This document shows, one piece after another, positions 48,023 through 59,539 of a stretch of DNA of 64,000 nucleotides. Position numbers and translations under genes: made by a program. Numbering within the stretch: position 1 is the stretch's first letter; each line of letters begins with the position of its first letter. Origin of the DNA: Rhizophagus clarus (lineage: Eukaryota; Glomeromycota; Glomeromycetes; Glomerales; Glomeraceae). Under the pieces are notes generated by a model that was given only the letters and a program-made list of their open reading frames with translations, ran no database searches and was not told where the DNA came from. The stretch spans positions 558,001 to 622,000 of the forward strand of contig BLAL01000087.1 in assembly GCA_015698045.1 (NCBI GenBank), written 5' to 3'.

Positions 48023-48576
48023 ATGACTTTTCAGTTCTTTGAATATAGTATTCTGGTAAGTTTTGTAATTTTTTTATTTCTTCACTTTATTTATCATTTT
48101 GTTGCATTATTCATATAATTCTATAAATAAATAAAATAATTAAAACATTTTTTATTTCATTCATACAAAAAAAAGAAAAATTACGCTTTACTATTTTTTA
48201 AAAAGTAACTACTAATTCTTTTTTTCTTTTTTACTTTTTTAGACGGTTGGTTCTTTGATTCTTAGATGCGTGAGAACTTTGGTGAGGAGGGTTTCTTTAA
48301 TTTTTTTCAAATTTATCTTAACAAAATGTTTTGCTAACATCTTTATTATTTTTTCATATGTCTAAGACACCCTTTTCAAAGGGACTTAATTTGAAGGTAA
48401 TATCAAAAATTATTTCTTTTTTGATTTTTATGTAATGAAACATTAACTAACATTTCATTCTTTCATTTTTTTAGACGGTTGGTTCTTCAGGGCGTGCGAT
48501 TTATATGAGAAATCAAAAATCTTTTTTTAAGAGTAGAGTGTATCTACACCACAATATATATATGATTTTAGACTAA
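48023..48576 (+). CDS. Hypothetical micro-exon gene, four exons, 67 residues
   Basis: Joining 48023-48055, 48243-48281, 48367-48396 and 48475-48576 gives one open frame from ATG to TAA. Exon lengths are 33, 39, 30 and 102 bases, all multiples of three and all phase 0. Every junction has GT..AG with a pyrimidine tract. The last intron has TTAACTAAC, 32 bases before the AG. Exons 2 and 4 both begin TVGS, so they are copies of one unit. The small product has no recognised domain. Its N-terminal exon is hydrophobic-aromatic (MTFQFFEYSIL), but no clear signal peptide is seen. ATG directly follows an AG acceptor-like site, so an upstream exon may exist. It is predicted only from splice logic, with no expression evidence. 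Confidence 0.3.
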
Positions 48577-49301
48577 AAAATGTAGATCATCACGTGACCC
48601 AAAACGAGCAAAATTTATGATTTCACGCAAACTACCATATGAATTTTGTTAAATACACATTTAAAAAGAGTATAAACATGCGCTTCATTTATTTATTAAA
48701 GTGTTTAACCATTTGCTATTAGTCTTTTTGAATGTATTTAGACTTTTAAAATCAAATATGACTAATAATAAAAAAATAAAATGGTATTAATAAAAAATTT
48801 TATTTGAATAAGTAAATGCACAATGATTTTTTGACATAAATATTCTTTTTTATTATACTATTAACTTGTAAGGTTTCATAAATTTAAAGTTAATTTGAAG
48901 ATATGTTCTCTAGGTGATTCGCAACTTATCATAGGAGATTCGCAACTTAATGACGACTTCATAGTATAATATTTCGTTATAAGCCTTATTTGTATTATAC
49001 TTTACTAAAGTTTATTTGAAAGACAGAAACTCTAGCTTTCTAAAGAATACTTTTAAACAGTTTTTCATAAAATATTGAGTGAGTTTTCCTTGTAGCGAAG
49101 TAAAAAAAAATGATTTTTTTTTTTAGCCATATGATCAGCCATATCGATCCCTCTACCCTTAATAATTTATTTTTTCAATGAAACGTTTGCTAGTGTTTCA
49201 TTATTTTCTTTTTTTTTGAGATCCAGTTGGTAAGTTCACGAATTTGTTTCAAAAACTTTAATAAAAAAAAATGTTTCTAACATTTCTAACTTTTTTTTTA
49301 G
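48577..49301. other. AT-rich gap between two parts of array 1
   Basis: Mostly AT-rich sequence with no islands until about 49090. 49177-49203 contains the palindrome AATGAAACGTTTGCTAGTG, typical of the array spacers. Confidence 0.4.
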
Positions 49302-49822
49302 GAATCTTACCCAATTTTTAGATTATGGAACTGAAGCGTAAGTTTCAAATACAATTCGAAACTTAAAAAAAAAAAAATCAAAAAAGAGAAATTCTTCGAA
49401 TTTTACCATTAATTAAAAACTATAAAAAAAAGAAACATTTTATTAATAATTTCCCATTTACTTTTTGTAGGATTCAGTCAGGACCATTAGGACGCTGAGT
49501 TTCGTATGTATTATTGTGAAACTTATTTTTAATATTTTTTAAAAGAAAAATTTTATTAACGCTTCTTTTTTTTAGGGTTTACTCTTGAATTGGCTATTCC
49601 TGGGCATGGATTGGCGGATGGTAAGTTTCAAAGTATCTTCCTTTAAAACTTTATTTATTTTTTATTAAAGAATCAGTTTACTAACTGTTTCTTTATTTTT
49701 TTTTTGTAGGTTTTCCTTCGGACTTTTATTGGATGGGTGGTAAGTTTCAAAGTTTCTAACTTTGAAACTTTAATTTTTTTCTATTAAAGAATCAAAGAGG
49801 TTAACATAGTCACCGATGATGG
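49302..49822 (+). other. Micro-exon-like array 1, right part
   Basis: Islands bounded by AG and GT are 49302-49337 (36 bp), 49471-49503 (33), 49576-49620 (45) and 49710-49739 (30). All are divisible by three. The last three are open in the phase-0 frame (for example GLLLNWLFLGMDWRM and VFLRTFIGWV); the first has a stop in that frame. Spacers share GTAAGTTTCAAA and T-rich tracts. The array runs into the transposon starting at 49823. A last AG at about 49808 (AACATAG|TCACC) precedes the insertion site. Confidence 0.4.
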
Positions 49823-50629
49823 CCCTATAAAAAAACTGGATACGTTTTTAATAAGATTTTTATACGATTTTTTTCCTTAGAAATAACGTATTACAATAGA
49901 CCGTTGAAAAGATACGGAAAATTGCACAATTCTGTATCACTATAAATATGGTTTGGATACAGAATTTGCATGGAATGCATATGGAATTTAAATGATTTAA
50001 TTACTGTTTTACCATGAAATTTATATTATTGCTTATTAAATTTACTGTTTATATTACAATTTATTACTAGACTTTATTTACATAAATTTAATTTTATTTA
50101 TTAAATCAAAAAATAAAAAAATAAAATAAAACACAAATATATTATGAATAGCACTAGTCGAAAAAGGAATATTCGGCCTTAATGAAATTTGGCCTATATT
50201 CGACCAAAATTAAAATTATTCGACCTCAATTAGTAATGATCAACAATTAGACATGTATTCAACATGGTCGAATGTGTATTAAGTATTACGTGTATTATTA
50301 ATTGAACATTACGCGTATCACCAATTCAATAAAAGTTTAAATTTAAACTTTTAGCGAAACCACCTTTATCATCCTTCCTTTTATCCTTCCTTTTTTCCTT
50401 TTACTCTTCCTCTTTCCCTCCTTCCTTTCATCCTTCCCCTATCTTTGTCTTTTCCTACCCTTCACCCTTTCCCTTACTTCGTCTTTCCCTTTCCCTTTTC
50501 TTACTTTACTTTACTTATATTTTTTGTCGAAAAAATCTGTAACGAAGTGTTTTGGCTTTTCTTTCCAAATACTTTTTTATTGAAAAATTCTTAACGAAAC
50601 GTTCCTTAACGTTTTGACTTTTCCTTTTA

Positions 50630-51100
50630 AGTAATTCTTTTGGTCTTCTTGAATGCGAAATTCCAGTAAGTTTTTGATTTTAGTTTTTTTCTTTTAATTA
50701 CTTACGACCGGTTGTTCTCTCAGATCTGTTACTTGTAGCCTGGTGAGTGAAATTTTTAATTTTTTAGTTTATTTCAACGAACTTTATTAACAGTTCGTTT
50801 TTTTCCTTTGTAGACGAGATATCTGGACATGTGGAAATTTGTTAGAGATTGTTCTTTTGCAGTATTTCGGTAAGTCTTAATGATAAGTTTAATTTCTTTG
50901 TTTTATTTTCGAAGAACGATTACTAATTTCTTTTTTTTTTGTTTTTTGTTTGTTATTCAGGTATTGGACACGTAAGAATTTGGTAAGGAGGGCTTCTTTT
51001 ATTATATTTGATGACACTTCTTTGAACAAACTGCTACTTAACGTTTCAGTTTTTTTTCTTTTGTAGGTGAATTTTTGGCTTTTTTGGACGCGATATTTTG
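50630..51100 (+). other. Micro-exon-like array 2a
   Basis: Islands are 50632-50665, 50814-50869, 50961-50982 and 51067-51100 (34, 56, 22 and 34 bp). The 56- and 22-bp islands fit together: the CG at the end of the first plus the G of the next make an Arg codon, giving an open 78-base frame (TRYLDMWKFVRDCSFAVF, then RYWTRKNL). The fourth reads VNFWLFWTRYF. Spacers contain palindromes such as AACGAACTTTATTAACAG at 50776-50799. The island text resembles that of arrays 1 and 2b (a GTTCTT..TGGACGCG..ATTTTG core). Confidence 0.35.
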
Positions 51101-51530
51101 GTAAGATATTTTTAAATAATTTTTTATTTCATTTTTAAAGAACGCTATCTAATTACTTTTTTGATTTGTTCTTCGGCTTTTTGGATGTTGAATCAATCTC
51201 TTATTTACTTACTATACTAATAATTATATCAACAATTAATCTATGAATTGTCATGTTAATTAATGATACTTTTATTATATAGAACTGGATCTGCCAATCT
51301 GATCCAGAGCTTTTTCTTTTTTCAACGAAATTTCCCCCTTCCCTCCCTTCCCTTTAACCTTTTCTCTCATCTCACTTCTTTTCTTTCGTTCTTTCTCTTC
51401 CATTTCTTTTCCCTTCCTTTCTTCCTCCTTCCCTCCCCCCACAATCGTCTCTCTTTCATAAAGAATACACTAAAAATGTTTTCCAGTTTTTACGAAATGT
51501 TGATAACAATGTTTTGATTTTTTTCTTTTT
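51101..51530. other. Gap between arrays 2a and 2b with C/T-rich leader
   Basis: 51200-51290 is AT-rich, and 51300-51440 is a C/T-rich tract (CCCCCTTCCCTCCCTTCCC) like those before the other arrays. A forward open frame at 51263-51517 is a product of this tract and is not called. Confidence 0.4.
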
Positions 51531-51534
51531 TTAA

Positions 51535-52800
51535 GTGACTCTTCAGTTTTCTGGAAGTGACATATCAAAGGTTCTTTTTTTTTTTCTTTAATTATTTTAA
51601 CGAACACTTATTAACAGTTCATTTTTAATTTTTTTTAAGCAGTTTCTCGGTCTTTTGGGCATGTGGGACTTCGTTTCAGTGAGTTTTTTTCCTGTTTAGT
51701 TTACATGTTCTAACTGTTCTAATGGAATATATGCTAACCTCTTCTCTCTTTTTTTTAAACAGTTCTGGATGCATGGAATTCGGATTTTGGTAAAGAAGTC
51801 TTTCAGTTTTTGGTAAGGGAGCCAGAATCAATTTTTTTTTTATTAATTACATTTATTTAACAAAACGTTAACATTTCATTTATTTCTTTTTTTTTAGGCT
51901 GTCTCTTCATACATATGGAGTTGGGTAGATTTTTTCTTGGATTATAAATTTTTGAAACACCTACTAATATTTTGGGTTTTTCTTTTTTTAGCAGTTTGCT
52001 CTTTAGGTCTTTGAACGCGCAGATTTACAGCGAGTTTTTTTTATCGTTTTCAATTTTTTTATTTTTAACAAATTGTTAGCTAATGAATTCGTTCTTTATT
52101 TTTTTTAGGTTGCTTTCAACTCTCATTGGATGCGGATTCAAGATTTTTTTTAGGTAAGGATATACTGGGACGCGTAAAATAGTAGATTTTTGGTGGGATT
52201 TTTTTCTTTTTTTTTACCGAAATTTAACAACACGTACGTTTCATTTTTTTGATTCTTTTTAGGCGACTGTTCTTCAGACTTTAGGACGCAAACGCAACTT
52301 TGAAATTTTGGTAGGTTTAAAACATTTTTAAATTTATCTTTTTTTAACGAAACGCTTATTAATGTTTCATTTTCTTTCTTTTTAGGCAACCAGTATATCG
52401 ATAGGTTATATATCGGTAAGTAAAAAATCAGATGTTTTTATTTTAATGAATTGTTATTAACAGTTCATTTTATTTCTTTTGTAGGTTATTCTTGATCTTT
52501 TAGAATACCAAAACCCAGGTAAAGTTTCAAGTTCGAAACTTACTCTAAAAAATTCTATTTTAATTTTTTTCTTTCTTTCTATTTCTTTTAGTAAACTGGC
52601 CCAATTTTGGACTATAAACAGAATGCTGGTATTTCAGGAACCCAATTCTGACTTAAAAATACCAGAATCCAGGTGAGTTTTGAAAGGTTTCCTATTTTAA
52701 ACTTCTTCTAAAAGCGTTTTTATTAAGCGTTTTTTTTTACAGTCTCTGATAACCATTCTGGACAGTGTGCTTTCGAAACTATTCTATATTAAGTGGTAGG
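51535..52800 (+). other. Micro-exon-like array 2b
   Basis: Nine islands were delimited by hand: 51640-51678 (39 bp), 51763-51789 (27), 51898-51924 (27), 52109-52153 (45), 52263-52310 (48), 52386-52415 (30), 52485-52518 (34), 52592-52672 (81) and 52743-52795 (53). Seven are multiples of three. In the phase-0 frame, open readings include QFLGLLGMWDFVS, FWMHGIRIL, AVSSYIWSW, ATVLQTLGRKRNFEIL, ATSISIGYIS and VILDLLEYQNP. The 45-bp island ends with a stop, and the 81-bp island is open only in another frame. Acceptors have strong T tracts and donors are GTAAG/GTGAG-like. No product is recognised. Confidence 0.4.
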
Positions 52801-53439
52801 AAGTGATTCGATTCTTGGATAAATGAAATGGTGGTAAGTTTCAAACTCAATAAATTCAATGAAATTTAAAAATTTGTTAAAGAAATTTCATTTAATGTTA
52901 CTTTTCTACATAGGTTTTGAGACTCCTTTAGGCATATGTGAATTGTCTATTTAGTGGATTGTGTAGATGGTAGTTTTGGATGGATGGTGGATGGATGCGG
53001 ATGGATGGACGATAGATGAATGATAATATATAGATAGATATTAGATAGAACTTTATATAGCATAATACATATGTAATTTTTTTAATACTATGTTAATAAA
53101 CTATAAATTCAGAACTAAATTGATTAAAATTTGTCTTTAGTTTGACCTATTTATCAATAATATTCAGATTATATATAGTAGTCGAATATAGTTTTTTTTA
53201 GGGTCGAATAAATATGTAAAATGTCCTAATATAGGTCAAATTTTTCTTTCTGAATTTAAGACGATTGGCACCCTAAATGCGCCAAAAAAATTGGCCACAA
53301 TTTGACATAGGTTAGATTATCATTCGACCTATATTCGACCTGGTCAAATTTAGGCTGAATTGTCCTTTTTCGACTAGTATAGTTTATTCCTATCAAACCA
53401 ATTATTGCAAACCAAAACAAAAAGAAACATTAATACTAT

Positions 53440-54450
53440 TTCTACTGATGTTTCCTTAAGAAATTTGATTTTTTTTAAGAAATCAAAAGTCTTCAGGAGC
53501 ACTTAGTCCAAAGAAATAACCTATTCCTTCAAAATAAATGAAAAAAGACACTAGTACGTTTCTTTAACTCAATTAGACCAACGCTTCTCTATTGTGCCTA
53601 TAATTCTGGATTCGTCCAAGTTATCAGGAGTCAGACAACCTAAAAGCAAAAAAAAAAAAACATATAAGCTCCGCCTATATAGTACCTGCAATCATCCAAG
53701 TCTCCAAACGTCCGGTTCCTACCTGACTTACAAAAAAAGTACTTCAAAATTGACCCGCAATAAGAAAAAAGGAACCAAGCAGCCAAAAAAAAATCTGATC
53801 TACAAAATAAAAGAATAAAAATAAATAAAAAAGAAAGGATAGTGAGGTGGAAGTAAAAAAGTAAAATAGATAAAAAAAAATTTTTTTTTTTTTTGAAAAA
53901 GGAATAACGAAGTTAGGGAAGGACATAAAAAATGATTTTTAAGGGAATGACAAAGTTAGAAAAATAATGCAGAAGGTAACTTACATAACCTGGCTTATAG
54001 GAACCTCTCTTTTTAAATTAGAAACTTAGGAAATACTTGCACTAAATAAGGCTTTTTATTCCCCAGTCCTAACAAACTTCGTGTCAGTAGTTACGGTTAG
54101 TCCATCTTTAACCTCTAACCTATGCTGCCAGAGGAGAACATCCAGAAATAATTCAGTAAAAAAAGGGGCAAAAATAATTTTTTTTTAAAAAAAGAAGAGA
54201 GGGTAATGAATGGGAATAAAAGAATAAAACCAAAAAAAAATTTTTTTTTTTTTTTAAAGAGGGCAATGAAGTTAGAAAAATAAAGGAAAAGAAGTTTTTA
54301 AAAGAAGAGTAGCAAGTAAGAATAAAAAAGAGGGGCAACAAATAAAAGAAAAAAAGAGTTTTTTTTTTAAAAAAAAAAAAAATAGCGAAATAAAAAATCA
54401 GGGAGAGGAAGACAGGAAGACAGGGTGGAAGATCAAAGCTGGGTTTATAT
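53440..54450. repeat. Low-complexity A/G-rich region, right arm of the 49.8-54.7 kb element
   Basis: Runs of A/T homopolymers joined to GGGAATGACAAAGTTAG, GAGGGCAATGAAGTTAG and GGAATAACGAAGTTAG-like text. On the reverse strand, 53440-53790 shows array-like pieces (TTTTAG|GTTGTCTGAC near 53635 and AAACATCAGTAGAAATAG), so it may be a decayed array in opposite orientation. Open frames here (53594-53818 and others) are low-complexity. Confidence 0.45.
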
Positions 54451-54720
54451 AAACAAAAAATGTATCATAACAAAATCACGTGATCACATGTTATGACTTA
54501 TGATGATAAAATCGATAAAATCATTATTTAAAAAAACAAGTTCAAAAATTCCGTATATGTTCCGTATATATTAATTTTTCCGCATACATTCCATATGCAC
54601 CATTTTTTTAAAAATGAATTACGTATTAAATATACAGAATTATTATACGGAATCGGTAAAAACGTATATCAAACGTTTATAAAACATATCCTTTCTGTAT
54701 ACAGATTTCTTATAGGGTGG

Positions 54721-54882
54721 AGAAACTTTTACAATTATTTAGTCAATTTTAGCTATCAATACAACAACCAACAGTTCGCCTTTGTTTCTGTTGATGGATT
54801 TGAAATTACCAATCAAACTGTGCTGGGATGCCCCATGTTCAAGCTCTGGTCTGCAATAGACAATGATGTATCTTTCCCATAA
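54721..54882 (+). other. Unassigned protein-like open frame beside the insertion
   Basis: Immediately after the outer transposon, a frame reads RNFYNYLVNFSYQYNNQQ, then FAFVSVDGFEITNQTVLG, and ends NDVSFP with a TAA at 54880-54882. Codon composition is more balanced than in the surrounding AT spacer, which suggests a former exon. The sequence before the insertion site (49808-49822) would be its upstream neighbour if the transposon were absent. I do not recognise the protein. Confidence 0.25.
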
Positions 54883-55454
54883 GCGTTATCTGCACAAGAC
54901 TACAAATTTTATTCATTATTGTAATGGGAATGAATGTATGGTCACAATCTCCAAAACAAAACGTATAGACGAAATCTTTACTTCTTTAAAGATGTTTAAA
55001 TATATATTTTTATATACTCTATTTTATTTATGAATATATTAATTATTAATTAATTTAATAATAAATTAATATCTAATACTCAGTTTATACATGAATATCA
55101 TTTCATTGCGATGTATTATATATGCAATTAATATTTATTACAAATGCTATTATAATGTAGTTAAGATTTATTCTATACGCGCCTACAATGTGGTTATGGC
55201 ATCATTAAGGATGATCAATGATGTATTAAATAATTGGTTTTGATGACGCTACGATCTATTACATAAGCCGTTATTGATAATATTGCGAATTATGAATATT
55301 GTCTTAATATCTAGTAACTAAAACTTGATGAAGCCGTGACTAGCTCAAGAAGAACACATGAATAACACGTGATTAACTCTTTCCCTGATTGGTCACAAGT
55401 TGGTCGTGGCTTGGTCACGACTTTGTCTTGGTTTGACATGTTTCTGTAAAGTAC
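54883..55454. other. AT-rich spacer
   Basis: No gene. Near 55350-55440 the text GATTGGTCACAAGTTGG followed by GGTCACGACTTTG is a short direct repeat of GGTCAC/TTGG pieces. Confidence 0.4.
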
Positions 55455-55855
55455 AATATTACATGATTTTAAGTTTCATAATTACTGCTTAATAAGAAGT
55501 CAAAAATCGTGCAATGTATATTTCGTGGTTTATTTACTTTTAAGATGATGTTGCAAATTATTGATTACATTGCATTTCACAATTTTTCAGATCTATTTTT
55601 ACGGACATATTCGAAATTATCATTATTTATAACTAATCTCGCGAAAAATTAGTTGCCCATGAAATTCAAGAATATTCCAACCTGTATATGATAAATATCA
55701 ACTAGAAGTTATGGGATATTGGGCCAATATTCGTATTTATATCTTTTATTTTACCTGAAAGATTGTTGCTATATTAAAAAAAAAAATTATAACAATAAAT
55801 TTTACGAAATACAATATTGATACGATTTACAAATTCTGCTTAAGGATGAAAATTG
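55455..55855 (+). repeat. Dispersed repeat R2, copy 2
   Basis: Matches 21480-21925 over its length with substitutions and small indels: AAAAATCGTGCAATGT, GATGTTGCAAATTATT, CAAGAATATTCCAACC followed by TGTATATGA, GAAAGATTGTTG and GATACGATTTAC. Confidence 0.7.
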
Positions 55856-56506
55856 ATAATTTCATAATGTACAGGACACATTTCTTGCCAAAAGTAACTC
55901 GATAAAACTTGATAGAGGACAAAATGAAATAAAAACTATACCGCTGCACTCAAATCAATGCTCCGAATCTATTAATGATACAACTTTTGCCTTATTCTGA
56001 GTTTTGCCAAGTTTTGCCGAATGTAAATAAAAATGAATGAGTCCCTTACTATGAAATCAGCTATAAACAAATATTTTTACTGTAAATCATTAATTTAAAT
56101 CAAGAACTATTTATTACTTGTCACGTGGAAATATGTCTGTTAGACTTCAGATGGATATAACAGTGTTTGTGATGTAGAATTGCAGATCCTATAAATGAAT
56201 TCTCTTTTTGTAAATGAAATGTTTGTAAATTATTTTTCCATAAAAAGTTTAAGCTAGTTACACGGAAAATACAGGAAAGTTAATAATATGTGTTTGACCA
56301 TTTTTAAACCAGCACTGCCATTTAAAAGCTGTACCCAGAGTTGGTGAGTGCTTCAATTGCTTCCTTCAAAGTCATATAAAAAAAATCATACTATTTTACG
56401 CGGAAAATATATATCTAAATTTTTGTAAGATTTCTATTTTTTTTCATTTAGTGCATTGATTGTTACGTGACACAAATTTTTGTAAATCAAATTCGTTCTG
56501 AAGGCG
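55856..56506. other. Spacer
   Basis: AT-rich, nothing recognised. The target site TTCAATAA of the next element is at 56507-56514. Confidence 0.45.
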
Positions 56507-56696
56507 TTCAATAACACCCCATCAAGGTGATCATCAAAGGTTATAACCTCATTATTTGTGTCACAGGTGCATAGGTTATAACCTTTAATGGGCGGCCCAT
56601 GGGCAGCATTATAAATCACGTGATATAGTTTGAAATTAACGTTAATTTCAGCATACTATAGCAAGTGCTAATTCAGCTGCCAATATAACATGCATT

Positions 56697-57420
56697 AGGT
56701 ATAACGCATGTTTCCCAAAAAAAACATGCGCCAGATTATAACGCATGTTTCCCAATAAAACATGCACCAGATTATAACGCATGTTTCCCAATAAAACATG
56801 CGCCAGATTATAACGCATATTTCTCAAAAAAACACGCGCCAGGTTATAACGTATGTTTCCCAAAAACATACACCAGTTATTGCTATTTCCCAATAAAACA
56901 TGCACCAAATTATAAATGCATGTTTCCCAAAAACATACACCAGTTATTGCTATTTCCCAATAAAACATGCACCAAATTATAAATGCATGTTTCCCAAAAA
57001 CATACACCAGTTATTGCTATTTCCCAATAAAACATGCACCAAATTATAAATGCATGTTTCCCAAAAAATATGTGCCAGATTATAATGCATATTTCTCAAA
57101 AAAAGGTGCATTACATGTTTCCCAAAAAATGTGCCAGATTATAATGCATATTTCTCAAAAAAAGGTGCATTACATGTTTCCCAAAGAAATATGCGTCAGA
57201 TTCAATTACTCATATTTTTCAAAAAAATATGCATCACTCTTCAATGCAATATATGTTTCCCCAAAAAATATGTTTCAGAATATAATAACACTTCTTAAAA
57301 AAACATATCAGATTATAATGCATATTTCTTAAATATATGTCAGATTATAATGCATATTCATTAAAGAAATATGTATCAGATTATAACGCATATTCCTCAA
57401 AGAAATATGTATCAGATTAT
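56697..57420. repeat. Left-arm tandem hairpin array
   Basis: Units of about 36 bp such as ATAACGCATGTTTCCCAA with AAAACATGCGCCAGATT. In the middle a higher-order unit of about 68 bp (AAACATACACCAGTTATTGC, then TATTTCCCAATAAAACATGC) is repeated three times at about 56866-57060. Toward the centre the units decay. Each unit contains GCATGTTT and AAACATGC, so it can fold. Confidence 0.8.
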
Positions 57421-59539
57421 ACAGATATATAGGAATACTTCTGCTTGATTTTATTACAAGACTTTATAACTATCTTATTATAATTGCTTTTATTGTATAT
57501 TAAAGCATAAATGTGAGCTAAGAAGGATTTCGTTAAATTTATAAATTAAATGATTATTTTTATTGATTTTAATAATTTTCAAATTTAAAATACAAAACTC
57601 TACTTAAATCCCTTAATAAAGGGAACAATCTATCATAGTTATAAAATTTTAGTTACATTAAATATCTACTATAACTGTACCTAATATTATATGAATATAC
57701 CGATAGATTAACTCTAATAATCTGATTGCTTATATTATACTAAATTTTACATATACTTTAATACTATAATGCTTATAACATATTACATATTACATTAAAA
57801 ATTTGATTGTTATATAGGCATATTTAATAATAACCTGATATAGAATTTCATATTTCAGTTATTAAGCATAACACATGTATAATAACAATATTTTATCATG
57901 TTTAAATAATATTCCTAACTCAAAAAAAAAATATATTTTTTCAGAAAGATTATTTACAATAAAAAGAACAGATAATTAGTGGTACTTTTATTTTAAAGAA
58001 AAAAATAATAAATGAATAAATAAATTAAAAGAAATATCAAACTTTAAATGCATGTACTGATAAACAATTGAATAATTGAATAGTGAATTTCAATTTTTTT
58101 TAATGTATTTAATTTATTTAATTTTTATATTTACAATAAATTTATGCTAAATTTACGCTAAATTTTAAATTTTTAAACTAAATAAAATAATTAATTACAA
58201 ATAAATTCAAAAAAATATGATTATATATTACATAATAATTCTTTTTTAATAAATTTAAAGTCCCATTAAATTGTTTTTATATTAAATATATTTATTTTCA
58301 TTTTGATATAATAAAATTCAAAAAAATTTAAAATCAGAAGGAAATTTAATAATGAAGATCTGAAGTAATTTTAAGATCTAAATTTGTACTGGATTGCATA
58401 TCAGATATCAAATATCTAATACATAATACTCGCAATAGTATATTGCATGTTAAATTAATATCTAATATGAATTAATTAATGTAACATATTTTATTTAAAA
58501 TAACACGTTTTTATTAAAAAAAAATAATAATAAACAAACACATAAGTTTCTTTGTTCATAAAAAAAAAAAATAAACAAACAAGTTTCTTTGTTTATAAAA
58601 AAAAATAAACACCAGTTAAAAAATCTAAACAAATAAATGAATAGGAGTATTCTTATTTTATCTAGAAAATAACAAAAAAAAAAAAAAATATCAATAAACA
58701 TTAGAATAAATAAATAAAATAAACAAGCCTTTTATTTATTCACGAATAAAAAAAATAAATAAGCACTCCCCTTTTGCTAATAATGAATGAACATTCTTAT
58801 TAAAATAACTAACAAGCAAACTAAGCTTTTTTTTATTAAGAAATTAACTATTCTCATTAAAAAAAATTAAAAAATCTAACAATAAACCAAAAAAATTAAT
58901 ATTACATAAATAATTTATGGATTTAACCTAAAAGATGAAATAAAAAATTAACAGTCTAATAATATAATAACACCATTAAATAAATAAATAAATTAAAATA
59001 AAATAATAAAAAAAGGAAATTTTTTAATAAAAAGAAGATTTAAATTATCACAATATCAAATGAAATCTTTTTTCTTATAATGAATACAAAAGTTATTTTT
59101 AACATAATGTATTTACAAAAAGTAATAGAGTCTGGTTATTAAGTAATAGATTTGAACTTTCAAATATCTTACTATATATTAGTTTGAGTTATGATAATGA
59201 AATAAACTTAATTAAAAAAAAAGAAAATATTAAATTAAAAAAATTGAAGAATTGGATTTAAAGGTACTTCATTTCGAAGAAAAATTAGAAGAATAATGAA
59301 GTAACATTACCTAAAAAAAATCTGCTAGTCAAGTTAAAATAAAAGAAGAAAATTTCTTTAGAAAACATGCGGTGAAAGGTAATGCATATTTCTTTAAGAA
59401 ATATGCATTATAATCTAACACATTTAAATATGCATTATATTCTGATACATATTTCTTTGGGAAACATGGATTACTTTGGGAAACATGTATCATAATATAG
59501 CGCATATTTTGGAGATACATGCATTATAAACTGGCGCAT

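Larger units (their letters stand above)
50152..53379. mobile_element. CACTA-like non-autonomous transposon carrying two micro-exon arrays
   Basis: The left end CACTAGTCGAAAAAGGAATA and the right end (inverted) TACTAGTCGAAAAAGGACAA are flanked by TAG at 50149-50151 and 53380-53382. The CACTA terminus, 3-bp duplication and subterminal CGACC/GGTCGAA repeats (50200-50270 and 53160-53350) fit the CMC/EnSpm superfamily. The first base differs between the ends. The interior has no transposase; it holds C/T-rich leaders and arrays 2a and 2b. Confidence 0.75.
49823..54717. mobile_element. Element with CCCTATAAaAAA ends and 3-bp TSD, interrupted by a CACTA element
   Basis: The left end is CCCTATAAAAAAACTGGATA and the right end (inverted) is CCCTATAAGAAATCTGTATA. 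TGG flanks both sides (49820-49822 and 54718-54720). Subterminal motifs with TATACG and ATACGGAA recur near both ends. It is the same terminal family as 29428-30077. The inner element 50152-53379 accounts for most of its length. The outer element itself is about 1.7 kb and has no transposase. Confidence 0.7.

Noticed and set aside
47636-48042. Overlapping frames on opposite strands before array 1
   Set aside because: No motif, and the forward one runs through the C/T-rich leader.
56648-57332. Open frames in the left arm of the same element
   Set aside because: Same cause: repeated hairpin units, not a gene.
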